Assembly: GCA_005881575.1 (NCBI GenBank)
Contig: VBCA01000011.1
Coordinates: 50,653-114,652, forward strand
DNA: 64,000 nt
Origin: Betaproteobacteria bacterium
GTDB taxonomy: Bacteria; Pseudomonadota; Gammaproteobacteria; Burkholderiales; SG8-39
Direction: 5' to 3'
Shown here: piece after piece, positions 16,323 to 25,320 of the stretch
Numbering within the stretch: the stretch's first letter is position 1
Layout: every line of letters starts with the position of its first letter
Made by a program: the position numbers and the translations under genes
Notes under the pieces: generated by a model
What the model was told of the DNA's origin: nothing
The model's database searches: none
What the model saw: the letters and a program-made list of their open reading frames with translations, nothing else

Positions 16323-17390
16323 ATGACGAGCCGCAGAGACTTCATCCGGAATTCGGCCGGCGCCATGGCCGGCATCGCCTTCGTCGGCTGCGAGCTGCTC
16401 GCCGCGCGCGACGCGCGGGCGCAGGCGGGCGCAAGGCGCCGCGAGGTCGTGGTGAGCGGCCGCCGCGTGAAGACCGTCGACGTCCACGCGCACTGCGCCG
16501 TGCCCGAAGCGATGGCGCTGATGGGGCTGAAGGTCGAGCCCCAGACCCTGATCATGGGGCAGGACCGCATCCGCGCGATGGACGAGCAAGGCATCGACGT
16601 CGAGGCGCTTAGCATCAACCCCTACTGGTACAAGGCCGAGCGCGACCTCGCGCGGCAGCTGATCAAGCTCCAGAATGAGAAGCTTGCCGAGCTGTGCGCA
16701 TCCCGGCCGGAGCGCTTCGTCGCCTTTGCCACCGTGGCGCTGCAGCACCCGGATCTGGCCGCCGAGCAGCTCGAGGAAGGCGTGAAGAAGCTCGGCTTGC
16801 GCGGCGGCTCGATCGGCGCCAACGTCGCAGGCGAAGAGCTCTCCGACCCTAGGTTCCATCCCTTCTGGGCGAAGGCGGAGCAGCTCGGATGCCTGATTTT
16901 CATCCATCCTCAAGGGGGAACGGCAGGATTCGAGCAAAGGCTGAGAGGCAACGGCGGCCTCACGAACGTCATCGGCAACCCGCTCGACACCACGATCGCG
17001 CTCTCGCACCTGATCTTCGAGGGAACGCTCGACCGCTTCCCCGGGCTGAAGATCTGCGCGGCCCACGGCGGGGGCTATCTGCCCTCCTACGCCGCCCGCT
17101 CGGACGCCGGCTGCGTGACTTTCCCGGATCGTTGTAAGAAGCCACTGAAGAAACGGCCGACCGAGTACCTGCGAGCGCTCTATTACGACTCGATCGTCTT
17201 CACGCCCGAAGCGCTGCGCCATCTCGCCGCGGAGGTCGGCTCCGGCCAGATCGTCATGGGGACGGACTATCCGTTTCCATGGATGAAGACTGCGGTCGAC
17301 CACATCCTCAACACGCCGGGCCTCTCCGACGCCGAGCGGGCGGCGATGTTGGGCGAGACGGCGTCGCGGCTGCTGGGAATCAAGGCTTAG
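16323..17390 (+). CDS. Tat-exported amidohydrolase family 2 protein
   Basis: A 355-residue protein. ATG at 16323 gives a twin-arginine leader MTSRRDFIRNSAGAMAGIAF; a longer frame from a TTG is possible. The TIM-barrel amidohydrolase-2 (ACMSD-like) signature is present: VDVHAHC (metal HxH), IFIHPQGG (metal His), CAAHGGG (His) and GTDYPF (metal Asp). This family decarboxylates or hydrolyses aromatic carboxylates such as aminocarboxymuconate semialdehyde or hydroxybenzoates. Export of such an enzyme is unusual but Tat leaders occur in Burkholderiales members. It precedes the PQQ dehydrogenase gene by 41 nt and may share its transcript. Confidence 0.92.
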   Translation: MTSRRDFIRNSAGAMAGIAFVGCELLAARDARAQAGARRREVVVSGRRVKTVDVHAHCAVPEAMALMGLKVEPQTLIMGQDRIRAMDEQGIDVEALSINPYWYKAERDLARQLIKLQNEKLAELCASRPERFVAFATVALQHPDLAAEQLEEGVKKLGLRGGSIGANVAGEELSDPRFHPFWAKAEQLGCLIFIHPQGGTAGFEQRLRGNGGLTNVIGNPLDTTIALSHLIFEGTLDRFPGLKICAAHGGGYLPSYAARSDAGCVTFPDRCKKPLKKRPTEYLRALYYDSIVFTPEALRHLAAEVGSGQIVMGTDYPFPWMKTAVDHILNTPGLSDAERAAMLGETASRLLGIKA

Positions 17391-17431
17391 CGGGACGCGC
17401 TCGAGAAACGCGCACCAACAGGGAGAAACCC

Positions 17432-19111
17432 ATGAAATTCATCGCATCGGCTGTAGCCGTTCTGTGCCTCTCCACCGCCGCAGCAAGCGCGCAGACGCTC
17501 GACGAGCTCAAGAACGACGGCAAGAACACCGACAACATCCTCACCTATGGCATGGGCTATCACCAGCAGCGCTACAGCCCCTTGAGGCAGATCGACAAGA
17601 ACACCGTCCGGCGCCTGGTGCCCGTGTGGAACCTGAGCCTGGACAACAATTGGGGCGAGCAGGCGCAGCCGATCGTCTACGACGGCGTGATGTACGTCAC
17701 CAACGCGAGAGCGACGGTCGCGATCGACGCCGTCTCGGGCAAGCAGATCTGGAAGCAGACGCTCGACTGGCCGCCCGAGACGCCGCGCGTCGTGTGCTGC
17801 GGCGTGTCCAACAAGGGCGCGGCGATCTACGCGGGCCGGGTCTATCGCACCACGCTCGACGCCCATGTGGTCGCGTACGACGCTAAAACCGGCAAGGAGA
17901 TCTGGAAGTCAAAAGCCGCCGAATGGAAGGACGGCTATGCCCTGACGGTCGCGCCGCTCATTGCGAACGGAGTGCTGATCACCGGGATCTCCGGCGCCGA
18001 GTTCGGCGTGCGCGGCTTCATCGACGGCTGGGACCCGGAGACCGGCAAGCACCTGTGGCGTCATTACACGATTCCCGCCCGCGGCGAAAAGGGCAACGAG
18101 ACCTGGCCGCAGGACAACAATGCCTGGGAGACCGGCGGCGGCTCGGCCTGGATCACCGGTTCCTACGATCCGCAGCTCGATCTCATGTACTGGGGCATCG
18201 GCAATCCGGCGCCGTGGGCCTCGCAAAGGCGCCCTGGCGACAACCTGTACACATCGTCAGTGCTGGCGATGCGACCGAAGACCGGCGAAGTCGTCTGGTA
18301 CTACCAGTTCACGCCGAACGACGCCTACGACTACGACGCCTGCTGGGAGCTGATCCTCGCCGACCTCGAAGTGCAGGGCCGGCCGCGCAAAGTGGCGATG
18401 CAGCTCAACCGCAACGGCTTCCTCTACGTGCTCGACCGCGCCAATGGCCAACTGATCTCGGCGAACGCCTACGAGAAGGTGAACTGGGCGAGCCACGTCG
18501 ACCTGAAGACCGGCCGTCCGGTCGAGACCGACATCGCGAAAAGCATCCGCGACATGAAGGCGACCGAGCACTGGCCCTCCACGCGCGGCGCGAAGAACTG
18601 GGAGCACGCCGCGTTCAGTCCGCAAACCGGCCTGCTTTACGCCAACACGCTGCACGAGGGCCGGATGTACAAGCACCTGGAGACCAAGCCTTTCGCGGTC
18701 GGCCAGCGCTACATGTACATCGAGAACCTGCCGCTGCCGCGCGCGGCCGGCGAGCCTATCGGACACATCGAAGCGATCGATCCGCTCACCGCGGAGAAGA
18801 AGTGGCGCGTTCCGCTCACTGATTTCCAGATGTGGTCGGCGATGCTCGCGACCGGGGGCGGAGTGCTGTTCACCGGCAAGGAGACCGGCGAATTCATCGC
18901 CCTCGACGCCGACACCGGCAAACAGCTGTGGCAGTTCCAGACGGGCTCCGGAATCAACGCGATGCCGGTGACCTTCACCCAGAAGGGCCGGCAATACGTG
19001 ACCGTGCTCTCAGGCGTCGGCGGATTGTACTGGAACATCGCGCGCGAGCAGTTGAAGGACAAGGTGCCCCCGGGCGGCTCGGTCTGGACTTTCGCGCTGA
19101 TGCCGAACTAA
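17432..19111 (+). CDS. PQQ-dependent alcohol dehydrogenase, lanthanide-type motif
   Basis: A 559-residue periplasmic quinoprotein; GGGAG precedes ATG 17432 and the signal ends in STAAASAQ. The eight-bladed propeller shows W-motif repeats (AVSGKQIWKQ-like DAVSGKQIW, DAKTGKEIWKS, DPETGKHLWR, DADTGKQLWQF), the vicinal disulfide Cys122-Cys123 near PQQ, the GNPAPW metal segment, and the catalytic Asp300 in YDYD with a second Asp at 302. An Asp two residues after the catalytic Asp marks lanthanide-dependent enzymes (XoxF, PedH), whereas calcium enzymes have Ala or Ser there. It oxidises an alcohol or aldehyde and hands electrons to the cytochrome c encoded 5 nt downstream. Confidence 0.93.
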   Translation: MKFIASAVAVLCLSTAAASAQTLDELKNDGKNTDNILTYGMGYHQQRYSPLRQIDKNTVRRLVPVWNLSLDNNWGEQAQPIVYDGVMYVTNARATVAIDAVSGKQIWKQTLDWPPETPRVVCCGVSNKGAAIYAGRVYRTTLDAHVVAYDAKTGKEIWKSKAAEWKDGYALTVAPLIANGVLITGISGAEFGVRGFIDGWDPETGKHLWRHYTIPARGEKGNETWPQDNNAWETGGGSAWITGSYDPQLDLMYWGIGNPAPWASQRRPGDNLYTSSVLAMRPKTGEVVWYYQFTPNDAYDYDACWELILADLEVQGRPRKVAMQLNRNGFLYVLDRANGQLISANAYEKVNWASHVDLKTGRPVETDIAKSIRDMKATEHWPSTRGAKNWEHAAFSPQTGLLYANTLHEGRMYKHLETKPFAVGQRYMYIENLPLPRAAGEPIGHIEAIDPLTAEKKWRVPLTDFQMWSAMLATGGGVLFTGKETGEFIALDADTGKQLWQFQTGSGINAMPVTFTQKGRQYVTVLSGVGGLYWNIAREQLKDKVPPGGSVWTFALMPN

Positions 19112-19116
19112 AGGCC

Positions 19117-19449
19117 GTGCGCGCGGGTCTCGCCATCGCATCGCTCGGAATCGCCGCGCTCGCCTGCGCTCCGGCCACCGCCCAAAGCCCGCAAGCGCGC
19201 AATTTCGCGCCGCAGCAGCTGAAGACCGGCGCGGAAATCTACGCGCGCAACTGCTCTCCGTGCCATGGCGCGCGCATGCTCGACCCGCAAGGGGCGGCCG
19301 ACCTGAGGAAATTCCCGCGCGACGAGCGCGAGCGCTTCATCAATTCGGTGACGCGCGGCAAGAATCAGATGCCGCCCTGGGGGGACCTGCTGAAGCCCGA
19401 GGAGGTCGAGGCTCTGTGGGCTTACGTGGTCGCGGGCGAGAAAAGCTGA
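19117..19449 (+). CDS. Class I cytochrome c, electron acceptor of the PQQ dehydrogenase
   Basis: A 110-residue periplasmic protein starting at GTG 19117 with an AAAGG site, 5 nt after the dehydrogenase stop. The signal peptide (RAGLAIASLGIAALACAPATAQ) is followed by GAEIYARNCSPCHGARML with haem site Cys46-Cys49-His50 and a probable axial Met85 in NQMPPWGDL. Adjacent small cytochromes of this type usually take electrons from PQQ dehydrogenases, and this tight spacing fits. One haem only. Confidence 0.92.
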   Translation: MRAGLAIASLGIAALACAPATAQSPQARNFAPQQLKTGAEIYARNCSPCHGARMLDPQGAADLRKFPRDERERFINSVTRGKNQMPPWGDLLKPEEVEALWAYVVAGEKS

Positions 19450-19458
19450 ATGAGTCTT

Positions 19459-19998
19459 TCACCGGGGCAGCATGCGGCGCAATATCGCGTGCCGCGGGAA
19501 GATCAGGTGCTTCGCGGCGGCGAGCAGGTGGAGGGCGATCAGGGTCACGAAGACGTAGGACGTCCCCACGTGCAGGCCGTTGAACAATGCGTAGATGTCG
19601 CGGTCGTCGACGCCCCACGGCGGCAGCGTCACGGCGTTGAAGAACTTGACCCCGAACCTGCTGAAGTTCGAGGCGGTGTAGCCCGCGATCGGCATGATCA
19701 GCATGCAGGCGTAGAGGAGAACGTGGTTCACGCGCGCGGCGCTCTTCTCCCAGGCCGGCATCGACTCGGGCAGCGGAGGCGGTGTGTGCGTCAGGCGCCA
19801 GGCGAGGCGAAACACGATCAGCAGCCCGATCACGAGCCCGGTCGACTTGTGGAAATTGACGACGGCGGCGCGCGGGGGAGCGCCGAGCGGGATGAGCTCA
19901 AGGTACCAGCCGAATGCGATCTGTCCGAGCACGGCGAGCGCGATCAGCCAGTGGAGCGCAATCGCCGTGCGGGTATAGCGCGTCGCCGGGTCGCTCAT
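19459..19998 (-). CDS. Cytochrome b561 family protein
   Basis: A 179-residue inner-membrane dihaem cytochrome. Four predicted helices carry haem-ligand histidines: IALHWLIALAVLGQIAFGWYL, VVNFHKSTGLVIGLLIVFRLAWR, ARVNHVLLYACMLIMPIAGY and LHVGTSYVFVTLIALHLLAAAKHL. ATG 19998 gives MSDPATRYTR; an alternative TTG is 9 nt upstream. Such proteins shuttle electrons between periplasmic donors and quinone. It converges with the cytochrome c gene (9 nt between stops) and may belong functionally to the same redox set. Confidence 0.93.
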   Translation of the reverse strand: MSDPATRYTRTAIALHWLIALAVLGQIAFGWYLELIPLGAPPRAAVVNFHKSTGLVIGLLIVFRLAWRLTHTPPPLPESMPAWEKSAARVNHVLLYACMLIMPIAGYTASNFSRFGVKFFNAVTLPPWGVDDRDIYALFNGLHVGTSYVFVTLIALHLLAAAKHLIFPRHAILRRMLPR

Positions 19999-20017
19999 GC
20001 CCGGCAATCGGGGCGGA

Positions 20018-21304
20018 TCACCGCGGCCCGGTGTATTGCAGGGTCCACAGGCCCTGGTTCTTTTCCGTGAGGTAGATGATGCCGCGCGAGTCGACCAGCA
20101 CGTCCTCGCTCTGCGCGACGAGCTTGGTCGGCAGCGGTCCGTAGCGACGCGTCGGATCGGGCGGAAGGAAATAACCGACTTCCCGCGGCGCTCGCGCGTC
20201 CGAGATGTCCACGATGCGCAGGCCCGCGTTGAAGTAGGTGAGGTATACGAGCTTGTCCGAATGCTCGACGAACGGGTTGTGCTGCAGCTGGTTCTGGTTG
20301 TGCGGACCGAAACGTCCGCCCTTCTCGCAGAAATTCCTGTAAGGGGCGCCCGCGGGCGGCAGCGGCAGCGGAAAGAGCGAAAGCAGAACCGGCTTCGCCG
20401 GATCGGCGATATCGACGAGGGACGCGTGATTGAGCGGCTCCTTGCAATCCTCGCGAATGGCCTCTGAGTTGACGACGGCGATCTTCCGCGCCGGCAGCGG
20501 CAACACGCTGTGCACTCCGATGAAACCGAGGAACGGAGGCGTGAACCCGAGCTGGCCGACGAGCTTGGGATGGGCGACGTCGGCGATGTCGAGGATGACC
20601 AGGCCCGCTTCCCCGTAGGAGAGGTAGGCGAGCGAACCTTCCACGTACGGCGGCCCGTGCAGCGAGACGTCGCGCTTCGGTTTCTCGCCGCCCGCCAGGT
20701 GCTGCCCCGGCACCCACCAGCGGCCGGCCTCGACCGGCTTCGCCGGGTTTCCGATGTCCACGATCACGTAGATGTTGCCGCTGTAGCCCGGCATTCCCGC
20801 GGCCAGATGCATGTAGCGTCCGCCCGAATAGAAGTTGCGGTGCGTGCCGGTCCCTCCGGTCTTGTATTGCCCGAGGCGCTGCGGCCGCACCGGGTCGGCG
20901 AGGCTCCAGATGAGCACGCCCTCGTCGTTGGGCTTCGCGGCATCTCCGCCCCACCCCTGCCCGATTTGCTCCAGCGCCGTGATCATCTTGTCTTCGCCGA
21001 TCTCCATCTGGATGGTCCAGGTGTTCGACGGGCCGGGAACGAAGTTCGCGACGCGAGGGCTCGCGGGGTCGGTCACGTCGAGGATCGTCCAGCCGCGATG
21101 CCAGAGGTGGCCCGCGTAGAGATACCAGCGGCCGTCGCGCTGCTGGATCGAGAGCTTGAACGGCGGTCGGCCATCGACGTCGCTGTAGCCGACCACGCGC
21201 ACATTGCTCGCCACCGCCCCGGGCGGGATCTGAGCGAAGACGCCAGTGACGAAGAGGCTCGCGATGAAGCACGCGAGCGCAAAGAGGCAGGAGTGAATAC
21301 GCAT
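20018..21304 (-). CDS. LVIVD-repeat secreted beta-propeller protein
   Basis: A 428-residue exported protein (signal MRIHSCLFALACFIASLFVTGVFAQ). It contains a series of LVIVD-type propeller repeats: GWTILDVTDPASPRV, YVIVDIGNPAKPVEAG, GLVILDIADVAHPKLVG, ASLVDIADPAKPVLL and GLRIVDISDARAPREVG. The family is periplasmic or surface-located and its biochemical role is poorly known. The stop of the alpha/beta hydrolase gene lies only 12 nt upstream, so the two form an operon, with the b561 gene following 19 nt downstream. Confidence 0.9.
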   Translation of the reverse strand: MRIHSCLFALACFIASLFVTGVFAQIPPGAVASNVRVVGYSDVDGRPPFKLSIQQRDGRWYLYAGHLWHRGWTILDVTDPASPRVANFVPGPSNTWTIQMEIGEDKMITALEQIGQGWGGDAAKPNDEGVLIWSLADPVRPQRLGQYKTGGTGTHRNFYSGGRYMHLAAGMPGYSGNIYVIVDIGNPAKPVEAGRWWVPGQHLAGGEKPKRDVSLHGPPYVEGSLAYLSYGEAGLVILDIADVAHPKLVGQLGFTPPFLGFIGVHSVLPLPARKIAVVNSEAIREDCKEPLNHASLVDIADPAKPVLLSLFPLPLPPAGAPYRNFCEKGGRFGPHNQNQLQHNPFVEHSDKLVYLTYFNAGLRIVDISDARAPREVGYFLPPDPTRRYGPLPTKLVAQSEDVLVDSRGIIYLTEKNQGLWTLQYTGPR

Positions 21305-21316
21305 CGCGTTTCCTTT

Positions 21317-22678
21317 CTATAGTGGCGTCCTGACGATCTGGCCGGTCGCAGTCACGAACCACTTCTCGCTCGGGCCAATCTTGCCGGCAAGGCTCGCGAC
21401 CATCCAGTCGGCGACGTGGACGGCCGGGTTCGGCCCGAGGTTCGCCGAAGGCACGCCGCCCACCGAATGGCGCGAGTCCTGGTACACGACCCAGCGCTTC
21501 GGGCCTTTCAGCGCCTTCAACAGGCGCTCGGTGTGCTCGAGCGGCGAGAGCTCGTCGTGCTCGCCCGCCATGCACAGGTAAGGCACGCGCACGCGCTCGG
21601 CGTGGCCCTCCCAGGTCATCGTTTTCCTGAACTCGTCGAACCTGGCTTCGTCGGTGAAGCCGGACATGAACATGAAGCGCATCTTGAAGGTGGGCGAGGC
21701 TTCCTCGAATATCGTGTGAAAGCCCGGCTCGTGGCACACCGCGCTCACCGCGACCGCGCGCAGGCGCGGCTCGTACGCGGCGGCGATGGTGGAGAAGAAC
21801 GAGCCGAAGCTCGCGCCGCTGATGCCGATCCGCTGCGCGTCGATCTCGGAGCGCGCGGCAAGCCAGTCGCAGCAGGCCTTGCCCGCCGCCTGCCACGCAG
21901 GCATCGAGAAGAACACGCCGAGGAGCGGCGCTTCGTACTGTCCCGGCCCGTCGATGGCGAGCACTGCGAGACCGCGCTCGAGCCACCGGTCGCCGTACAG
22001 GGACACGCCCATCTCCTTGAAGCTGTCCATGCCCGGCACCGAGATCACGACCGGTATTCTGCCGCCCGCATAGCGCGGCGGCAGGTGAAACCACGCGGGC
22101 AGGCGCAGGCCTGAGGGCATCGGGATCCAGGCTTCCTCGACGCGGTGCTCGGCGAGCTTCGCGTAAGCGCCGTAGCACTCGCGCTTGCGCGTGTTGTAGA
22201 GCTGGTTCTGCGCGTTCGCCTCGTCGATCGGCCATTGCGCCGCGCCCCAATGGATCGCCGCAATGAAATAGTTTTCGCGCGCGGTGACCGTGTCGCCCGC
22301 CTCCAGCGCGGCCTTGGCCACGCCTTCGCGCCGCTTGGCCGCCGCTTCGAACGCGGGTGCGGCGTCGGCGTACTTCTGGATGCGCGCGCGCAGCGCCGCA
22401 AAATCGGCTGCGGCCTGCGGGCCGCAGGGCGCGGACAGATACACCGAGCGCGGCTGGTCCCAATCCATTCCAACCGAGCGGATGGTGTTGTCGAGCAGCC
22501 AGCGCTGCTCGGTCCAGCGGCGCGTCATCGGCCCCGGATGCTGGGAGACGGGCTTCGCTCCGGCCTTGGCTTCGGCGGCGAGAGCGGTGCCGGCCACGGC
22601 ACCGGTGACCGCGGTCGCGGCGGTTGCGGCCAGCGTGGCCGATTGCAGGAACTGGCGGCGATCGATGGATTCGGACAT
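21317..22678 (-). CDS. Tat-exported alpha/beta hydrolase (FrsA/DUF1100-like)
   Basis: A 453-residue enzyme with a twin-arginine-like leader (SIDRRQFLQSATLAATAA). An N-terminal helical region of about 180 residues precedes the alpha/beta-hydrolase core (RIPVVISVPGMDSFKE). The nucleophile elbow is GISGASFGSFF (Ser in GASFG), the acid is likely Asp in AGEHDELSP, and the catalytic His lies in DSRHSVGG. The layout resembles the FrsA/2,6-dihydroxypseudooxynicotine-hydrolase group, which cleaves esters or C-C bonds. First gene of the hydrolase-LVIVD-b561 series. Substrate unknown. Confidence 0.9.
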   Translation of the reverse strand: MSESIDRRQFLQSATLAATAATAVTGAVAGTALAAEAKAGAKPVSQHPGPMTRRWTEQRWLLDNTIRSVGMDWDQPRSVYLSAPCGPQAAADFAALRARIQKYADAAPAFEAAAKRREGVAKAALEAGDTVTARENYFIAAIHWGAAQWPIDEANAQNQLYNTRKRECYGAYAKLAEHRVEEAWIPMPSGLRLPAWFHLPPRYAGGRIPVVISVPGMDSFKEMGVSLYGDRWLERGLAVLAIDGPGQYEAPLLGVFFSMPAWQAAGKACCDWLAARSEIDAQRIGISGASFGSFFSTIAAAYEPRLRAVAVSAVCHEPGFHTIFEEASPTFKMRFMFMSGFTDEARFDEFRKTMTWEGHAERVRVPYLCMAGEHDELSPLEHTERLLKALKGPKRWVVYQDSRHSVGGVPSANLGPNPAVHVADWMVASLAGKIGPSEKWFVTATGQIVRTPL

Positions 22679-22883
22679 GCGCCCCCCCTTCGTTGGACGA
22701 TCCGCGCCAGAAACTATAGGGGATGAACGATGGCAAAATCAATGCCGCTCTTACTTTGCCCCCGGGCCGGGTCGCACGTGGCGGATTCGAAAGCAAGAGC
22801 CGGAGTGCTTGCTTTGGCGCCGTCCCCGAACATGGCGCCAGGGCGAGCCCAATGGCGCGCCGCCGCTGAAAAGGAGCGTTATC

Positions 22884-23996
22884 ATGGAATTCACAATGAC
22901 GAGGAAGGAAACCGACTCAATGCCCTTCGCAAGCGATGCCGAGCGCTGGGCGGCCGTGCAGCGCAGAGACGCGGGAGCGGACGGCGTGTTTTGCTACTCC
23001 GTACGGACCACCGGCGTCTATTGCCGTCCCTCGTGCGCCGCGCGGCTCGCGCGGCGCGAGAATGTCCGCTTCCACGCGAGCTGCGAGGAGGCGCAAAGCG
23101 CCGGGTTCCGGCCGTGCAAGCGCTGCCGGCCGAACGAGGCGGCTCTCGCCGTGCGCCGCGCGGCGGCCGTGGCGAAAGCCTGCCGCCTGATCGAGGCGGC
23201 CGAGGAGATGCCGAATCTCGCGGCGCTCGCCGCGTCCGCGAGCATGAGCCGCTTCCACTTCCACCGCGTGTTCAAGACGGTGACGGGCGTCACCCCCAAA
23301 GCTTACGCGGCGGCTCATCGCGCCCAGCGCGTGCGCGAAGCCCTGCCGCAGAGCTCCACCGTGACCGAGGCGATCTACGGTGCCGGCTTCAATTCGAGCG
23401 GGCGCTTCTACGCGGAGTCCGGGCAGGTGCTGGGAATGACGCCGACCCGCTTCCGCTCCGGAGGCAGCGGCGCGGCGATCCGCTTCGCCGTCGGCGAATG
23501 CTCGCTCGGCTCGATCCTCGTGGCCGCCACCGACAAGGGCGTCTGCGCCATTCTGCTCGGCGACAAGCCCGAGGCGCTGGTGCGCGAGCTCGAGGACCGC
23601 TTTCCCAGGGCGACGCTCGTCGGCGGGGACCCGGGCTTCGAGCAATGGGTGGCCAAGGTGGTCGGCTTCGTCGAAGCGCCCGCCCTCGGCCTCGATCTCC
23701 CGCTCGACGTGCGCGGCACCGCCTTTCAACAGCGCGTCTGGCAGGCGCTGCGCAAGATCCCGGCCGGGTCGACCGCGACCTACTCGCAGATCGCGCAGCG
23801 CATCGGCGTGCCGAAAGCCGTGCGTGCGGTAGCGCAGGCCTGCGCCACGAACGCGATCGCCGTCGCCATTCCTTGCCACCGCGTCGTGCGCAACGACGGT
23901 TCGCTCTCGGGCTACCGCTGGGGCGTCGAGCGCAAGCGGGCCCTGCTCGAGCGCGAAGCCCCGCTGCCGCCTGAGCTTGCGCAGGGCGCTCTCTGA
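22884..23996 (+). CDS. ada: Bifunctional Ada: alkylation-response regulator and methylated-DNA methyltransferase
   Basis: A 370-residue protein with the three classic parts. Residues 20-85: Ada zinc domain with Cys47 and Cys51 (VYCRPSC) and Cys78 and Cys81 (FRPCKRC); Cys47 corresponds to the methyl-phosphotriester acceptor. Residues about 90-195: AraC-type helix-turn-helix (LAALAASASMSRFHFHRVFK). Residues about 205-360: O6-alkylguanine-DNA methyltransferase with active-site Cys331 in IPCHRV. The start at 22884 is set by AAGGAG 7 nt upstream; two later ATGs are possible. An extra Cys37 is not a zinc ligand in E. coli Ada. It stands alone on its strand. Confidence 0.97.
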   Translation: MEFTMTRKETDSMPFASDAERWAAVQRRDAGADGVFCYSVRTTGVYCRPSCAARLARRENVRFHASCEEAQSAGFRPCKRCRPNEAALAVRRAAAVAKACRLIEAAEEMPNLAALAASASMSRFHFHRVFKTVTGVTPKAYAAAHRAQRVREALPQSSTVTEAIYGAGFNSSGRFYAESGQVLGMTPTRFRSGGSGAAIRFAVGECSLGSILVAATDKGVCAILLGDKPEALVRELEDRFPRATLVGGDPGFEQWVAKVVGFVEAPALGLDLPLDVRGTAFQQRVWQALRKIPAGSTATYSQIAQRIGVPKAVRAVAQACATNAIAVAIPCHRVVRNDGSLSGYRWGVERKRALLEREAPLPPELAQGAL

Positions 23997-24066
23997 TCGG
24001 CCGGAGTGGCGGACAGCGTCCTTTACAAGTAGTCTAGCCGCTACCGCCGACCAAGGGAGATCGACG

Positions 24067-25284
24067 ATGGGCAAGCTCAAACGCAGGGACGTCCTCAAAA
24101 TCGGAGCTCTGGCGGCCACGGGCCTCGGGTTTCCCGCGATCCTCCGCGCGCAATCGAGGGAAATCGTGATCCTCGGCCTGTGGGATCAGACCGGCGCCTT
24201 CTCCGACGTCGGGCCGCTCAACGACCGCGGCATGAGGATGGCGCTCGAGGAGCGCGACATGAAGGTCCTCGGCCGGTCGATCCGGTACATCACGCGCGAC
24301 GGGGCCACGCAGGCGGGCGCGTCCACCCGGCGCGCCGAAGAGGCGGTCGACGGCGAAGGCGCGCGCTTCATCGTCGGCCCCTGGTCTTCGGGGGTCGCGC
24401 TCGCGGTTTCGGAAGTGGCGAAGAGGAAGAAGGTGGTGCACCTGTTTTCCGGCGGCACCGAGGACATCTCGGGCGCGCGCTGCCACCGCTACTCCTTCCA
24501 GTGGGCGGCGAGCCCCTACACCGCGGCGAAGACCGTGGTCGACAACTTCATGAAGGCGAACCCGAAGGCGAAACGCTGGCACCTGCTCGTCGCCGACTAC
24601 GCTTTCGGCTGGTCGGTGGAGAAGTACGTGAAGGAGGTGGGCAAGACGCACGGCATCGAGTTCGTCGGCGCCGACCGGCATCCGCTGGGCGAGCGCGAGT
24701 TCTCCAACTACGTGCAGAAGGCGGCCGCCAACAAGCCCGACGCCGTGGCGATGATCAACTTCGGAGGCGACGCCGTCGCCGGCGCGCGCGAGATCTTCAA
24801 CTTCGGCCTCACGCCGAGGCTGCCGCTCATCATGAGCTGGTCCTCGGGCGTGGAGGAGCTGGTGCAGCTCGCGCCGGAGATTCGTGACAACCTGTGGGTC
24901 GGCACGAACTTCTACTACACCGTCGATACGCCCGCAGCGAAGAATTTCGTGAAGAACTATCAGGCGCAGTTCAAGCTGCCGCCGGGCTACGCCCCTTCCG
25001 CCGCCTATTCGATGACGCATATGCTGCTCGCCGGCTTCGACAAGGCGAAGTCGGACGACGTGCAGGCCGTGGTCAAGGCGCTCGAGGGCCTTGAGATGAA
25101 CGACATCGTCGGCCCGATGCGGGTCGACGGCGCCACGCACCAGACGCTGCGCCCCTATTTCCTTCTGCGCTGCAAGCCGAAAGGCGCGATGAAGCACGAG
25201 CTCGACTTCGGCGACGTCGTCGCGACCGGAGACGCGCCGCTTCCGAAGGAATACGCGGCCTGCAAGGACATCGGGCCGTTTTGA
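24067..25284 (+). CDS. Branched-chain amino acid ABC transporter substrate-binding protein (LivK-like)
   Basis: A 405-residue type I periplasmic binding protein. A GGGAG site precedes ATG 24067. The leader MGKLKRRDVLKIGALAATGLGFPAIL is Tat-like (RRDVLK). The core has IVILGLWDQTGAFSDVGPLNDRGMRMALEE, FIVGPWSSGVALAVSEVA and VADYAFGWSV, typical of LivK/urea/amide-binding receptors. It heads a complete importer operon (permeases, ATPases) running to 28533. The paralogue family also binds aromatic acids and amides, so leucine should not be assumed. Confidence 0.93.
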   Translation: MGKLKRRDVLKIGALAATGLGFPAILRAQSREIVILGLWDQTGAFSDVGPLNDRGMRMALEERDMKVLGRSIRYITRDGATQAGASTRRAEEAVDGEGARFIVGPWSSGVALAVSEVAKRKKVVHLFSGGTEDISGARCHRYSFQWAASPYTAAKTVVDNFMKANPKAKRWHLLVADYAFGWSVEKYVKEVGKTHGIEFVGADRHPLGEREFSNYVQKAAANKPDAVAMINFGGDAVAGAREIFNFGLTPRLPLIMSWSSGVEELVQLAPEIRDNLWVGTNFYYTVDTPAAKNFVKNYQAQFKLPPGYAPSAAYSMTHMLLAGFDKAKSDDVQAVVKALEGLEMNDIVGPMRVDGATHQTLRPYFLLRCKPKGAMKHELDFGDVVATGDAPLPKEYAACKDIGPF

Positions 25285-25320
25285 GAGCGGGCGCCGGCGG
25301 TTGAAGAAGGGCCCGCAGTC

